Shown: positions 42,776-59,400 of the stretch, piece by piece
How the letters are laid out: every line of letters begins with the position of its first letter
How positions within the stretch are numbered: the first letter of the stretch is position 1
NCBI RefSeq assembly: GCF_050948215.1
Contig: NW_027488695.1
Coordinates: 248,001 to 312,000, forward strand
Source of the DNA: Halictus rubicundus
Lineage: Eukaryota > Arthropoda > Insecta > Hymenoptera > Halictidae
Direction: 5' to 3'
DNA: 64,000 nucleotides
Position numbers and translations under genes: made by a program
The notes under the pieces: model-generated
What the model was told of the DNA's origin: nothing
Databases searched by the model: none
The model's input: only the letters and a program-made list of their open reading frames with translations

Positions 42776-45700
42776 GGAAACTTTTTCCGTATCGGTCCTA
42801 GACGATTTTCGACGTGATATCACTGTAATATAGACGGTTTCTAACAATATATGTCATGACCCCAAACTCGCTACTACTATTATTTACCGAGTTATTAGCA
42901 AATAATGGACGGATGTACTACTCCGTCGACAAAACTCTGGAAATTTTTCTAAGTCCCACCGCTAAGAGGAAACTTTTTCCGTATCGGTCCTAGACGATTT
43001 TCGACGTGATATCACTGTAATATAGACGGTTTCTAACAATATATGTCATGACCCCAAACTCGCTACTATTATTATTTACCGAGTTATTAGCAAATAATGG
43101 ACGGATGTACTACTCCGTCGACAAAACTCTGGAAATTTTTCTAAGTCCCACCGCTAAGAGGAAACTTTTTCCGTATCGGTCCTAGACGATTTTCGACGTG
43201 ATATCACTGTAATATAGACGCTTTCTAACAATATATATCATAACACCAAACTCGCTACTACTATTATTTACCGAGTTATTAGCAAATAATGGACGGATGT
43301 ACTACTCCGTCGGACGTTGGACGAAAATTTTTCTAAGTCCCACCGCTAAAAGGAAACTTTTTCCGTATCGGTCCTAGACGATTTTCGACGTGATATCACT
43401 GTAATATAGACGCTTTCTAACAATATATATCATGACCCCAAACTCGCTACTACTATTATTTACCGAGTTATTAGCAAATAATGGACGGATGTACTACTCC
43501 GTCGGTCGTTGGAGGAACATTTTTCTAAGCCCCACCGCTAAGAGGAAACTTTTTCCGTATCGGTCCTAGGCGAGTTTCGACGTGATATCACTGTAATATA
43601 GACGGTTTCTAACAATATATATCATAACACCAAACTCGCTACTACTATTATTTACCGAGTTATTAGCAAATAATGGACGGATGTACTACTCCGTCGGACG
43701 TTGGACGAACATTTTTCTAAGTCCCACCGCTAAGAGGAAACTTTTTCCGTATCGTTCCTAGACGATTTTCGACCCGATATCACTGTAATACAGACGGTTT
43801 CTAACAATATATATCATAACACCAAACTCGCTACTACTATTATTTACCGAGTTATTAGCTAATAATGGACGGATGTACTACTCCGTCGGTCGTTGGACGA
43901 ACATTTTTCTAAGCCCCACCGCTAAGAGGAAACTTTTTCCGTATCGGTCCTAGGCGAGTTTCGACGTGATATCACTGTAATATAGACGGTTCCTAACAAT
44001 ATATATCATAACACCAAACTCGCTACTACTATTATTTACCGAGTTATTAGCAAATAATGGACGGATGTACTACTCCGTCGACAAAACTCTGGAAATTTTT
44101 CTAAGTCCCACCGCTAAGAGGAAACTTTTTCCGTATCGGTCCTAGACGATTTTCGACGTGATATCACTGTAATATAGACCGTTTCTAACAATATATATCA
44201 TAACACCAAACTCGCTACTACTATTATTTACCGAGTTATTAGCAAATAATGGACGGATGTACTACTACGTCGGACGTTGGACGAAAATTTTTCTAAGTCC
44301 CACCGCTAAAAGGAAACTTTTTCCGTATCGGTCCTAGACGATTTTCGACGTGATATCACTGTAATATAGACGGTTTCTAACAATATATATCATAACACCA
44401 AACTCGCTACTACTATTATTTACCGAGTTATTAGCTAATAATGGACGGATGTACTACTCCGTCGACAAAACTCTGGAAATTTTTCTAAGCCCCACCGCTA
44501 AGAGGAAACTTTTTCCGTATCGGTCCTAGACGATTTTCGACGTGATATCACTGTAATATAGACGGTTTCTAACAATATATATCATAACACCAAACTCGCT
44601 ACTACTATTATTTACCGAGTTATTAGCAAATAATGGACGGATGTACTACTCCGTCGGACGTTGGACGAACATTTTTCTAAGTCCCACCGCTAAGAGGAAA
44701 CTTTTTCCGTATCGGTCCTAGACGATTTTCGACCCGATATCACTGTAATACAGACGGTTTCTAACAATATATATCATAACACCACACTCGCTACTACTAT
44801 TATTTACCGAGTTATTAGCAAATAATGGACGGATGTACTACTCCGTCGACAAAACTCTGGAAATTTTTCTAAGTCCCACCGCTAAGAGGAAACTTTTTCC
44901 GTATCGTTCCTAGACGATTTTCGACCCGATATCACTGTAATACAGACGGTTTCTAACAATATATATCATAACACCAAACTCGCTACTACTATTATTTACC
45001 GAGTTATTAGCTAATAATGGACGGATGTACTACTCCGTCGGTCGTTGGACGAACATTTTTCTAAGCCCCACCGCTAAGAGGAAACTTTTTCCGTATCGGT
45101 CCTAGGCGAGTTTCGACGTGATATCACTGTAATATAGACGGTTTCTAACAATATATATCATAACACCAAACTCGCTACTACTATTATTTACCGAGTTATT
45201 AGCAAATAATGGACGAATGTACTACTCCGTCGACAAAACTCTGGAAATTTTTCTAAGTCCCACCGCTAAGAGGAAACTTTTTCCGTATCGGTCCTAGACG
45301 ATTTTCGACGTGATATCACTGTAATATAAACCGTTTCTAACAATATATATCATAACACCAAACTCGCTACTACTATTATTTACCGAGTTATTAGCAAATA
45401 ATGGACGGATGTACTACTCCGTCGGACGTTGGACGAAAATTTTTCTAAGTCCCACCGCTAAAAGGAAACTTTTTCCGTATCGGTCCTAGACGATTTTCGA
45501 CGTGATATCACTGTAATATAGACGCTTTCTAACAATATATATCATGACCCCAAACTCGCTACTACTATTATTTACCGAGTTATTAGCAAATAATGGACGG
45601 ATGTACTACTCCGTCGGTCGTTGGACGAACATTTTTCTAAGTCCCACCGCTAAGAGGAAACTTTTTCCGTATCGGTCCTAGACGATTTTCGACCCGATAT

Positions 45701-48700
45701 CACTGTAATACAGACGGTTTCTAACAATATATATCATAACACCACACTCGCTACTACTATTATTTACCGAGTTATTAGCAAATAATGGACGGATGTACTA
45801 CTCCGTCGACAAAACTCTGGAAATTTTTCTAAGTCCCACCGCTAAGAGGAAACTTTTTCCGTATCGTTCCTAGACGATTTTCGACCCGATATCACTGTAA
45901 TACAGACGGTTTCTAACAATATATATCATAACACCAAACTCGCTACTACTATTATTTACCCAGTTATTAGCAAATAATGGACGGATGTACTACTCCGTCG
46001 ACAAAACTCTGGAAATTTTTCTAAGTCCCACCGCTAAGAGGAAACTTTTTCCGTATCGGTCCTAGACGATTTTCGACGTGATATCACTGTAATATAGACG
46101 GTTTCTAACAATATATGTCATGACCCCAAACTCGCTACTACTATTATTTACCGAGTTATTAGCAAATAATGGACGGATGTACTACTCCGTCGACAAAACT
46201 CTGGAAATTTTTCTAAGTCCCACCGCTAAGAGGAAACTTTTTCCGTATCGGTCCTAGACGATTTTCGACGTGATATCACTGTAATATAGACGGTTTCTAA
46301 CAATATATGTCATGACCCCAAACTCGCTACTACTATTATTTACCGAGTTATTAGCAAATAATGGACGGATGTACTACTCCGTTGACAAAACTCTGGAAAT
46401 TTTTCTAAGTCCCACCGCTAAGAGGAAACTTTTTCCGTATCGGTCCTAGGCGAGTTTCGACGTGATATCACTGTAATATAGACGGTTTCTAACAATATAT
46501 ATCATAACACCAAACTCGCTACTACTATTATTTACCGAGTTATTAGCAAATAATGGACGGATGTACTACTCCGTCGGACGTTGGACGAACATTTTTCTAA
46601 GTCCCACCGCTAAGAGGAAACTTTTTCCGTATCGGTCCTAGACGATTTTCGACCCGATATCACTGTAATACAGACGGTTTCTAACAATATATATCATAAC
46701 ACCACACTCGCTACTACTATTATTTACCGAGTTATTAGCAAATAATGGACGGATGTACTACTCCGTCGACAAAACTCTGGAAATTTTTCTAAGTCCCACC
46801 GCTAAGAGGAAACTTTTTCCGTATCGGTCCTAGACGATTTTCGACGTGATATCACTGTAATATAGACGGTTTCTAACAATATATATCATGACACCAAACT
46901 CGCTACTACTATTATTTACCGAGTTATTAGCAAATAATTGACGGATGTACTACTCCGTCGGACGTTGGACGAACATTTTGCTAAGCCCCACCGCTAAGAG
47001 GAAACTTTTTCCGTATCGGTCCTAGACGATTTTCGACGTGATATCACTGTAATATAGACGGTTTCTAACAATATATATCATAACACCAAACTCGCTACTA
47101 CTATTATTTACCGAGTTATTAGCAAATAATGGACGGATGTACTACTCCGTCGACAAAACTCTGGAAATTTTTCTAAGTCCCACCGCTAAGAGGAAACTTT
47201 TTCCGTATCGGTCCTAGACGATTTTTGACGTGATATCACTGTAATATAGACGGTTTCTAACAATATATATCATAACACCAAACTCGCTACTACTATTATT
47301 TACCGAGTTATTAGCTAATAATGGACGGATGTACTACTCCGTCGGACGTTGGACGAACATTTTTCTAAGCCCCACCGCTAAGAGGAAACTTTTTCCGTAT
47401 CGGTCCTAGGCGAGTTTCGACGTGATATCACTGTAATATAGACGGTTTCTAACAATATATATCATAACACCAAACTCGCTACTACTATTATTTACCGAGT
47501 TATTAGCAAATAATGGACGGATGTACTACTCCGTTGACAAAACTCTGGAAATTTTTCTAAGTCCCACCGCTAAGAGGAAACTTTTTCCGTATCGGTCCTA
47601 GGCGAGTTTCGACGTGATATCACTGTAATATAGACGGTTTCTAACAATATATATCATAACACCAAACTCGCTACTACTATTATTTACCGAGTTATTAGCA
47701 AATAATGGACGGATGTACTACTCCGTCGGACGTTGGACGAACATTTTTCTAAGTCCCACCGCTAAGAGGAAACTTTTTCCGTATCGGTCCTAGACGATTT
47801 TCGACCCGATATCACTGTAATACAGACGGTTTCTAACAATATATATCATAACACCACACTCGCTACTACTATTATTTACCGAGTTATTAGCAAATAATGG
47901 ACGGATGTACTACTCCGTCGACAAAACTCTGGAAATTTTTCTAAGTCCCACCGCTAAGAGGAAACTTTTTCCGTATCGGTCCTAGACGATTTTCGACGTG
48001 ATATCACTGTAATATAGACGGTTTCTAACAATATATATCATGACACCAAACTCGCTACTACTATTATTTACCGAGTTATTAGCAAATAATTGACGGATGT
48101 ACTACTCCGTCGGACGTTGGACGAACATTTTGCTAAGCCCCACCGCTAAGAGGAAACTTTTTCCGTATCGGTCCTAGACGATTTTCGACGTGATATCACT
48201 GTAATATAGACGGTTTCTAACAATATATATCATAACACCAAACTCGCTACTACTATTATTTACCGAGTTATTAGCAAATAATGGACGGATGTACTACTCC
48301 GTCGGACGTTGGACGAAAATTTTTCTAAGTCCCACCGCTAAGAGGAAACTTTTTCCGTATCGGTCCTAGACGATTTTTGACGTGATATCACTGTAATATA
48401 GACGGTTTCTAACAATATATATCATAACACCAAACTCGCTACTACTATTATTTACCGAGTTATTAGCAAATAATGGACGGATGTACTACTCCGTCGGACG
48501 TTGGACGAACATTTTTCTAAGTCCCACCGCTAAGAGGAAACTTTTTCCGTATCGGTCCTAGACGATTTTCGACCCGATATCACTGTAATACAGACGGTTT
48601 CTAACAATATATATCATAACACCACACTCGCTACTACTATTATTTACCGAGTTATTAGCAAATAATGGACGGATGTACTACTCCGTCGACAAAACTCTGG

Positions 48701-49579
48701 AAATTTTTCTAAGTCCCACCGCTAAGAGGAAACTTTTTCCGTATCGGTCCTAGACGATTTTCGACGTGATATCACTGTAATATAGACGGTTTCTAACAAT
48801 ATATATCATGACACCAAACTCGCTACTACTATTATTTACCGAGTTATTAGCAAATAATTGACGGATGTACTACTCCGTCGGACGTTGGACGAACATTTTG
48901 CTAAGCCCCACCGCTAAGAGGAAACTTTTTCCGTATCGGTCCTAGACGATTTTCGACGTGATATCACTGTAATATAGACGGTTTCTAACAATATATATCA
49001 TAACACCAAACTCGCTACTACTATTATTTACCGAGTTATTAGCAAATAATGGACGGATGTACTACTCCGTCGGACGTTGGACGAAAATTTTTCTAAGTCC
49101 CACCGCTAAGAGGAAACTTTTTCCGTATCGGTCCTAGACGATTTTTGACGTGATATCACTGTAATATAGACGGTTTCTAACAATATATATCATAACACCA
49201 AACTCGCTACTACTATTATTTACCGAGTTATTAGCTAATAATGGACGGATGTACTACTCCGTCGGACGTTGGACGAACATTTTTCTAAGCCCCACCGCTA
49301 AGAGGAAACTTTTTCCGTATCGGTCCTAGGCGAGTTTCGACGTGATATCACTGTAATATAGACGGTTTCTAACAATATATATCATAACACCAAACTCGCT
49401 ACTACTATTATTTACCGAGTTATTAGCAAATAATGGACGGATGTACTACTCCGTCGGACGTTGGACGAACATTTTTCTAAGCCCCACCGCTAAGAGGAAA
49501 CTTTTTCCGTATCGGTCCTAGACGATTTTCGACGTGATATCACTGTAATATAGACGGTTTCTAACAATATATATCATAA

Positions 49580-52500
49580 CACCAAACTCGCTACTACTAT
49601 TATTTACCGAGTTATTAGCAAATAATGGACGGATGTACTACTCCGTCGACAAAAGTCTGGAAATTTTTCTAAGTCCCACAGCTAAGAGGAAACTTTTTCC
49701 GTATCGGTCCTAGACGATTTTCGACGTGATATCACTGTAATATAGACGGTTTCTAACAATATATATCATGACACCAAACTCGCTACTACTATTATTTACC
49801 GAGTTATTAGCAAATAATGGACGGATGTACTACTCCGTCGGACGTTGGACGAACATTTTTCTAAGCCCCACCGCTAAGAGGAAACTTTTTCCGTATCGGT
49901 CCTAGACGATTTTCGACGTGATATCACTGTAATATAGACGGTTTCTAACAATATATATCATGACACCAAACTCGCTACTACTATTATTTACCGAGTTATT
50001 AGCAAATAATTGACGGATGTTCTACTCCGTCGGACGTTGGACGAACATTTTTCTAAGCCCCACCGCTAAGAGGAAACTTTTTCCGTATCGGTCCTAGACG
50101 ATTTTCGACGTGATATCACTGTAATATAGACGGTTTCTAACAATATATATCATAACACCAAACTCGCTACTACTATTATTTACCGAGTTATTAGCAAATA
50201 ATGGACGGATGTACTACTCCGTCGGACGTTGGACGAAAATTTTTCTAAGTCCCACCGCTAAGAGGAAACTTTTTCGGTATCGGTCCTAGACGATTTTTGA
50301 CGTGATATCACTGTAATATAGACGGTTTCTAACAATATATATCATAACACCAAACTCGCTACTACTATTATTTACCGAGTTATTAGCTAATAATGGACGG
50401 ATGTACTACTCCGTCGGTCGTTGGACGAACATTTTTCTAAGCCCCACCGCTAAGAGGAAACTTTTTCCGTATCGGTCCTAGGCGAGTTTCGACGTGATAT
50501 CACTGTAATATAGACGGTTTCTAACAATATATATCATAACACCAAACTCGCTACTACTATTATTTACCGAGTTATTAGCAAATAATGGACGGATGTACTA
50601 CTCCGTCGAACGTTGGACGAACATTTTTCTAAGCCCCACCGCTAAGAGGAAACTTTTTCCGTATCTGTCCTAGACGATTTTCGACGTGATATCACTGTAA
50701 TATAGACGGTTTCTAACAATATATATCATGACACCAAACTCGCTACTACTATTATTTACCGAGTTATTAGCAAATAATTGAAGGATGTACTACTCCGTCG
50801 GACGTTGGACGAACATTTTTCTAAGCCCCACCGCTAAGAGGAAACTTTTTCCGTATCGGTCCTAGACGATTTTCGACGTGATATCACTGTAATATAGACG
50901 GTTTCTAACAATATATATCATAACACCAAACTCGCTACTACTATTATTTACCGAGTTATTAGCAAATAATGGACGGATGTACTACTCCGTCGGACGTTGG
51001 ACGAAAATTTTTCTAAGTCCCACCGCTAAGAGGAAACTTTTTCCGTATCGGTCCTAGACGATTTTTGACGTGATATCACTGTAATATAGACGGTTTCTAA
51101 CAATATATATCATAACACCAAACTCGCTACTACTATTATTTACCGAGTTATTAGCAAATAATTGACGGATGTACTACTCCGTCGGACGTTGGACGAACAT
51201 TTTTCTAAGCCCCACCGCTAAAAGGAAACTTTTTCCGTATCGGTCCTAGACGATTTTCGACGTGATATCACTGTAATATAGACGCTTTCTAACAATATAT
51301 ATCATGACCCCAAACTCGCTACTACTATTATTTACCGAGTTATTAGCAAATAATGGACGGATGTACTACTCCGTCGGTCGTTGGACGAACATTTTTCTAA
51401 GCCCCACCGCTAAGAGGAAACTTTTTCCGTATCGGTCCTAGACGATTTTCGACGTGATATCACTGTAATATAGACGGTTTCTAACAATATATATCATAAC
51501 ACCAAACTCGCTACTACTATTATTTACCGAGTTATTAGCAAATAATGGACGGATGTACTACTCCGTCGGACGTTGGACGAACATTTTTCTAAGCCCCACC
51601 GCTAAGAGGAAACTTTTTCCGTATCGGTCCTAGACGATTTTCGACGTGATATCACTGTAATATAGACGGTTTCTAACAATATATATCATGACACCAAACT
51701 CGCTACTACTATTATTTACCGAGTTATTAGCAAATAATTGACGGATGTACTACTCCGTCGGACGTTGGACGAACATTTTTCTAAGCCCCACCGCTAAGAG
51801 GAAACTTTTTCCGTATCGGTCCTAGACGATTTTCGACGTGATATCACTGTAATATAGACGGTTTCTAACAATATATATCATAACACCAAACTCGCTACTA
51901 CTATTATTTACCGAGTTATTAGCAAATAATGGACGGATGTACTACTCCGTCGGACGTTGGACGAAAATTTTTCTAAGTCCCACCGCTAAGAGGAAACATT
52001 TTCCGTATCGGTCCTAGACGATTTTTGACGTGATATCACTGTAATATAGACGGTTTCTAACAATATATATCATAACACCAAACTCGCTACTACTATTATT
52101 TACCGAGTTATTAGCTAATAATGGACGGATGTACTACTCCGTCGGACGTTGGACGAACATTTTTCTAAGCCCCACCGCTAAGAGGAAACTTTTTCCGTAT
52201 CGGTCCTAGGCGAGTTTCGACGTGATATCACTGTAATATAGACGGTTTCTAACAATATATATCATAACACCAAACTCGCTACTACTATTATTTACCGAGT
52301 TATTAGCAAATAATGGACGGATGTACTACTCCGTCGGACGTTGGACGAAAATTTTTCTAAGTCCCACCGCTAAGAGGAAACTTTTTCCGTATCGGTCCTA
52401 GACGATTTTCGACGTGATATCACTGTAATATAGACGGTTTCTAACAATATATATCATAACACCAAACTCGCTACTACTATTATTTACCGAGTTATTAGCT

Positions 52501-55500
52501 AATAATGGACGGATGTACTACTCCGTCGGACGTTGGACGAACATTTTTCTAAGCCCCACCGCTAAGAGGAAACTTTTTCCGTATCGGTCCTAGACGATTT
52601 TCGACGTGATATCACTGTAATATAGACGGTTTCTAACAATATATATCATGACACCAAACTCGCTACTACTATTATTTACCGAGTTATTAGCAAATAATGG
52701 ACGGATGTACTACTCCGTCGAACGTTGGACGAACATTTTTCTAAGCCCCACCGCTAAGAGGAAACTTTTTCCGTATCGGTCCTAGACGATTTTCGACGTG
52801 ATATCACTGTAATATAGACGGTTTCTAACAATATATATCATGACACCAAACTCGCTACTACTATTATTTACCGAGTTATTAGCAAATAATGGACGGATGT
52901 ACTACTCCGTCGACAAAAGTCTGGAAATTTTTCTAAGTCCCACAGCTAAGAGGAAACTTTTTCCGTATCGGTCCTAGACGATTTTCGACGTGATATCACT
53001 GTAATATAGACGGTTTCTAACAATATATATCATGACACCAAACTCGCTACTACTATTATTTACCGAGTTATTAGCAAATAATGGACGGATGTACTACTCC
53101 GTCGGACGTTGGACGAACATTTTTCTAAGCCCCACCGCTAAGAGGAAACTTTTTCCGTATCGGTCCTAGACGATTTTCGACGTGATATCACTGTAATATA
53201 GACGGTTTCTAACAATATATATCATGACACCAAACTCGCTACTACTATTATTTACCGAGTTATTAGCAAATAATTGACGGATGTTCTACTCCGTCGGACG
53301 TTGGACGAACATTTTTCTAAGCCCCACCGCTAAGAGGAAACTTTTTCCGTATCGGTCCTAGACGATTTTCGACGTGATATCACTGTAATATAGACGGTTT
53401 CTAACAATATATATCATAACACCAAACTCGCTACTACTATTATTTACCGAGTTATTAGCAAATAATGGACGGATGTACTACTCCGTCGGACGTTGGACGA
53501 AAATTTTTCTAAGTCCCACCGCTAAGAGGAAACTTTTTCGGTATCGGTCCTAGACGATTTTTGACGTGATATCACTGTAATATAGACGGTTTCTAACAAT
53601 ATATATCATAACACCAAACTCGCTACTACTATTATTTACCGAGTTATTAGCTAATAATGGACGGATGTACTACTCCGTCGGTCGTTGGACGAACATTTTT
53701 CTAAGCCCCACCGCTAAGAGGAAACTTTTTCCGTATCGGTCCTAGGCGAGTTTCGACGTGATATCACTGTAATATAGACGGTTTCTAACAATATATATCA
53801 TAACACCAAACTCGCTACTACTATTATTTACCGAGTTATTAGCAAATAATGGACGGATGTACTACTCCGTCGAACGTTGGACGAACATTTTTCTAAGCCC
53901 CACCGCTAAGAGGAAACTTTTTCCGTATCTGTCCTAGACGATTTTCGACGTGATATCACTGTAATATAGACGGTTTCTAACAATATATATCATGACACCA
54001 AACTCGCTACTACTATTATTTACCGAGTTATTAGCAAATAATTGAAGGATGTACTACTCCGTCGGACGTTGGACGAACATTTTTCTAAGCCCCACCGCTA
54101 AGAGGAAACTTTTTCCGTATCGGTCCTAGACGATTTTCGACGTGATATCACTGTAATATAGACGGTTTCTAACAATATATATCATAACACCAAACTCGCT
54201 ACTACTATTATTTACCGAGTTATTAGCAAATAATGGACGGATGTACTACTCCGTCGGACGTTGGACGAAAATTTTTCTAAGTCCCACCGCTAAGAGGAAA
54301 CTTTTTCCGTATCGGTCCTAGACGATTTTTGACGTGATATCACTGTAATATAGACGGTTTCTAACAATATATATCATAACACCAAACTCGCTACTACTAT
54401 TATTTACCGAGTTATTAGCAAATAATTGACGGATGTACTACTCCGTCGGACGTTGGACGAACATTTTTCTAAGCCCCACCGCTAAAAGGAAACTTTTTCC
54501 GTATCGGTCCTAGACGATTTTCGACGTGATATCACTGTAATATAGACGCTTTCTAACAATATATATCATGACCCCAAACTCGCTACTACTATTATTTACC
54601 GAGTTATTAGCAAATAATGGACGGATGTACTACTCCGTCGGTCGTTGGACGAACATTTTTCTAAGCCCCACCGCTAAGAGGAAACTTTTTCCGTATCGGT
54701 CCTAGACGATTTTCGACGTGATATCACTGTAATATAGACGGTTTCTAACAATATATATCATAACACCAAACTCGCTACTACTATTATTTACCGAGTTATT
54801 AGCAAATAATGGACGGATGTACTACTCCGTCGGACGTTGGACGAACATTTTTCTAAGCCCCACCGCTAAGAGGAAACTTTTTCCGTATCGGTCCTAGACG
54901 ATTTTCGACGTGATATCACTGTAATATAGACGGTTTCTAACAATATATATCATGACACCAAACTCGCTACTACTATTATTTACCGAGTTATTAGCAAATA
55001 ATTGACGGATGTACTACTCCGTCGGACGTTGGACGAACATTTTTCTAAGCCCCACCGCTAAGAGGAAACTTTTTCCGTATCGGTCCTAGACGATTTTCGA
55101 CGTGATATCACTGTAATATAGACGGTTTCTAACAATATATATCATAACACCAAACTCGCTACTACTATTATTTACCGAGTTATTAGCAAATAATGGACGG
55201 ATGTACTACTCCGTCGGACGTTGGACGAAAATTTTTCTAAGTCCCACCGCTAAGAGGAAACATTTTCCGTATCGGTCCTAGACGATTTTTGACGTGATAT
55301 CACTGTAATATAGACGGTTTCTAACAATATATATCATAACACCAAACTCGCTACTACTATTATTTACCGAGTTATTAGCTAATAATGGACGGATGTACTA
55401 CTCCGTCGGACGTTGGACGAACATTTTTCTAAGCCCCACCGCTAAGAGGAAACTTTTTCCGTATCGGTCCTAGGCGAGTTTCGACGTGATATCACTGTAA

Positions 55501-56110
55501 TATAGACGGTTTCTAACAATATATATCATAACACCAAACTCGCTACTACTATTATTTACCGAGTTATTAGCAAATAATGGACGGATGTACTACTCCGTCG
55601 GACGTTGGACGAAAATTTTTCTAAGTCCCACCGCTAAGAGGAAACTTTTTCCGTATCGGTCCTAGACGATTTTCGACGTGATATCACTGTAATATAGACG
55701 GTTTCTAACAATATATATCATAACACCAAACTCGCTACTACTATTATTTACCGAGTTATTAGCTAATAATGGACGGATGTACTACTCCGTCGGACGTTGG
55801 ACGAACATTTTTCTAAGCCCCACCGCTAAGAGGAAACTTTTTCCGTATCGGTCCTAGACGATTTTCGACGTGATATCACTGTAATATAGACGGTTTCTAA
55901 CAATATATATCATGACACCAAACTCGCTACTACTATTATTTACCGAGTTATTAGCAAATAATGGACGGATGTACTACTCCGTCGAACGTTGGACGAACAT
56001 TTTTCTAAGCCCCACCGCTAAGAGGAAACTTTTTCCGTATCGGTCCTAGACGATTTTCGACGTGATATCACTGTAATATAGACGGTTTCTAACAATATAT
56101 ATCATGACAC
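49580..56110. repeat. Higher-order repeat C, two 17-monomer copies (3264 bp)
   Basis: Private variants recur at exactly 3264 bp, which is 17 x 192. Examples: GACAAAAGTCTGG (49648/52912), GATGTTCTACTCC (50018/53282), TTTTCGGTAT (50271/53535), AAACATTTTCC (51994/55258). The match fails just after 56110. A few single-base differences exist between copies. Confidence 0.9.
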
Positions 56111-56499
56111 CAAACTCGCTACTACTATTATTTACCGAGTTATTAGCAAATAATTGACGGATGTACTACTCCGTCGGACGTTGGACGAACATTTTTCTAA
56201 GCCCCACCGCTAAGAGGAAACTTTTTCCGTATCGGTCCTAGGCGAGTTTCGACGTGATATCACTGTAATATAGACGGTTTCTAACAATATATATCATAAC
56301 ACCACACTCGCTACTACTATTATTTACCGAGTTATTAGCAAATAATGGACGGATGTACTACTCCGTCGGACGTTGGACGAAAATTTTTCTAAGTCCCACC
56401 GCTAAGAGGAAACTTTTTCCGTATCGGTCCTAGACGATTTTCGACGTGATATCACTGTAATATAGACGGTTTCTAACAATATATATCATAACACCAAAC

Positions 56500-59400
56500 T
56501 CGCTACTACTATTATTTACCGAGTTATTAGCTAATAATGGACGGATGTACTACTCCGTCGGACGTTGGACGAACATTTTTCTAAGCCCCACCGCTAAGAG
56601 GAAACTTTTTCCGTATCGGTCCTAGACGATTTTCGACGTGATATCACTGTAATATAGACGGTTTCTAACAATATATATCATGACACCAAACTCGCTACTA
56701 CTATTATTTACCGAGTTATTAGCAAATAATGGACGGATGTACTACTCCGTCGAACGTTGGACTAACATTTTTCTAAGCCCCACCGCTAAGAGGAAACTTT
56801 TTCCGTATCGGTCCTAGACGATTTTCGACGTGATATCACTGTAATATAGACGGTTTCTAACAATATATATCATGACACCAAACTCGCTACTACTATTATT
56901 TACCGAGTTATTAGCAAATAATGGACGGATGTACTACTCCGTCGAACGTTGGACGAACATTTTTCTAAGCCCCACCGCTAAGAGGAAACTTTTTCCGTAT
57001 CGGTCCTAGACGATTTTCGACGTGATATCACTGTAATATAGACGATTTCTAACAATATATATCATGACACCAAACTCGCTACTACTATTATTTACCGAGT
57101 TATTAGCAAATAATTGACGGATGTACTACTCCGTCGGACGTTGGACGAACATTTTTCTAAGCCCCACCGCTAAGAGGAAACTTTTTCCGTATCGGTCCTA
57201 GACGATTTTCGACGTGATATCACTGTAATATAGACGGTTTCTAACAATATATATCATAACACCAAACTCGCTACTACTATTATTTACCGAGTTATTAGCA
57301 AATAATGGACGGATGTACTACTCCGTCGACAAAACTCTGGAAATTTTTCTAAGTCCCACAGCTAAGAGGAAACTTTTTCCGTATCGGTCCTAGACGATTT
57401 TCGACGTGATATCACTGTAATATAGACGGTTTCTAACAATATATATCATGACACCAAACTCGCTACTACTATTATTTACCGAGTTATTAGCAAATAATGG
57501 ACGGATGTACTACTCCGTCGGACGTTGGACGAACATTTTTCTAAGCCCCACCGCTAAGAGGAAACTTTTTCCGTATCGGTCCTAGACGATTTTCGACGTG
57601 ATATCACTGTAATATAGACGGTTTCTAACAATATATATCATGACACCAAACTCGCTACTACTATTATTTACCGAGTTATTAGCAAATAATGGACGGATGT
57701 ACTACTCCGTCGGACGTTGGACGAACATTTTTCTAAGCCCCACCGCTAAGAGGAAACTTTTTCCGTATCGGTCCTAGACGATTTTCGACGTGATATCACT
57801 GTAATATAGACGGTTTCTAACAATATATATCATGACACCAAACTCGCTACTACTATTATTTACCGAGTTATTAGCAAATAATTGACGGATGTACTACTCC
57901 GTCGGACGTTGGACGAACATTTTTCTAAGCCCCACCGCTAAGAGGAAACTTTTTCCGTATCGGTCCTAGACGATTTTCGACGTGATATCACTGTAATATA
58001 GACGGTTTCTAACAATATATATCATAACACCAAACTCGCTACTACTATTATTTACCGAGTTATTAGCAAATAATGGACGGATGTACTACTCCGTCGGACG
58101 TTGGACGAAAATTTTTCTAAGTCCCACCGCTAAGAGGAAACTTTTTCGGTATCGGTCCTAGACGATTTTTGACGTGATATCACTGTAATATAGACGGTTT
58201 CTAACAATATATATCATAACACCAAACTCGCTACTACTATTATTTACCGAGTTATTAGCTAATAATGGACGGATGTACTACTCCGTCGGTCGTTGGACGA
58301 ACATTTTTCTAAGTCCCACAGCTAAGAGGAAACTTTTTCCGTATCGGTCCTAGACGATTTTCGACGTGATATCACTGTAATATAGACGGTTTCTAACAAT
58401 ATATATCATGACACCAAACTCGCTACTACTATTATTTACCGAGTTATTAGCAAATAATGGACGGATGTACTACTCCGTCGGACGTTGGACGAACATTTTT
58501 CTAAGTCCCACAGCTAAGAGGAAACTTTTTCCGTATCGGTCCTAGACGATTTTTGACGTGATATCACTGTAATATAGACGGTTTCTAACAATATATATCA
58601 TAACACCAAACTCGCTACTACTATTATTTACCGAGTTATTAGCTAATAATGGACGGATGTACTACTCCGTCGGTCGTTGGACGAACATTTTTCTAAGTCC
58701 CACAGCTAAGAGGAAACTTTTTCCGTATCGGTCCTAGACGATTTTCGACGTGATATCACTGTAATATAGACGGTTTCTAACAATATATATCATAACACCA
58801 AACTCGCTACTACTATTATTTACCGAGTTATTAGCAAATAATGGACGGATGTACTACTCCGTCGGACGTTGGACGAAAATTTTTCTAAGTCCCACCGCTA
58901 AGAGGAAACTTTTTCGGTATCGGTCCTAGACGATTTTTGACGTGATATCACTGTAATATAGACGGTTTCTAACAATATATATCATAACACCAAACTCGCT
59001 ACTACTATTATTTACCGAGTTATTAGCTAATAATGGACGGATGTACTACTCCGTCGGTCGTTGGACGAACATTTTTCTAAGTCCCACAGCTAAGAGGAAA
59101 CTTTTTCCGTATCGGTCCTAGACGATTTTCGACGTGATATCACTGTAATATAGACGGTTTCTAACAATATATATCATGACACCAAACTCGCTACTACTAT
59201 TATTTACCGAGTTATTAGCAAATAATGGACGGATGTACTACTCCGTCGGACGTTGGACGAACATTTTTCTAAGTCCCACAGCTAAGAGGAAACTTTTTCC
59301 GTATCGGTCCTAGACGATTTTTGACGTGATATCACTGTAATATAGACGGTTTCTAACAATATATATCATAACACCAAACTCGCTACTACTATTATTTACC

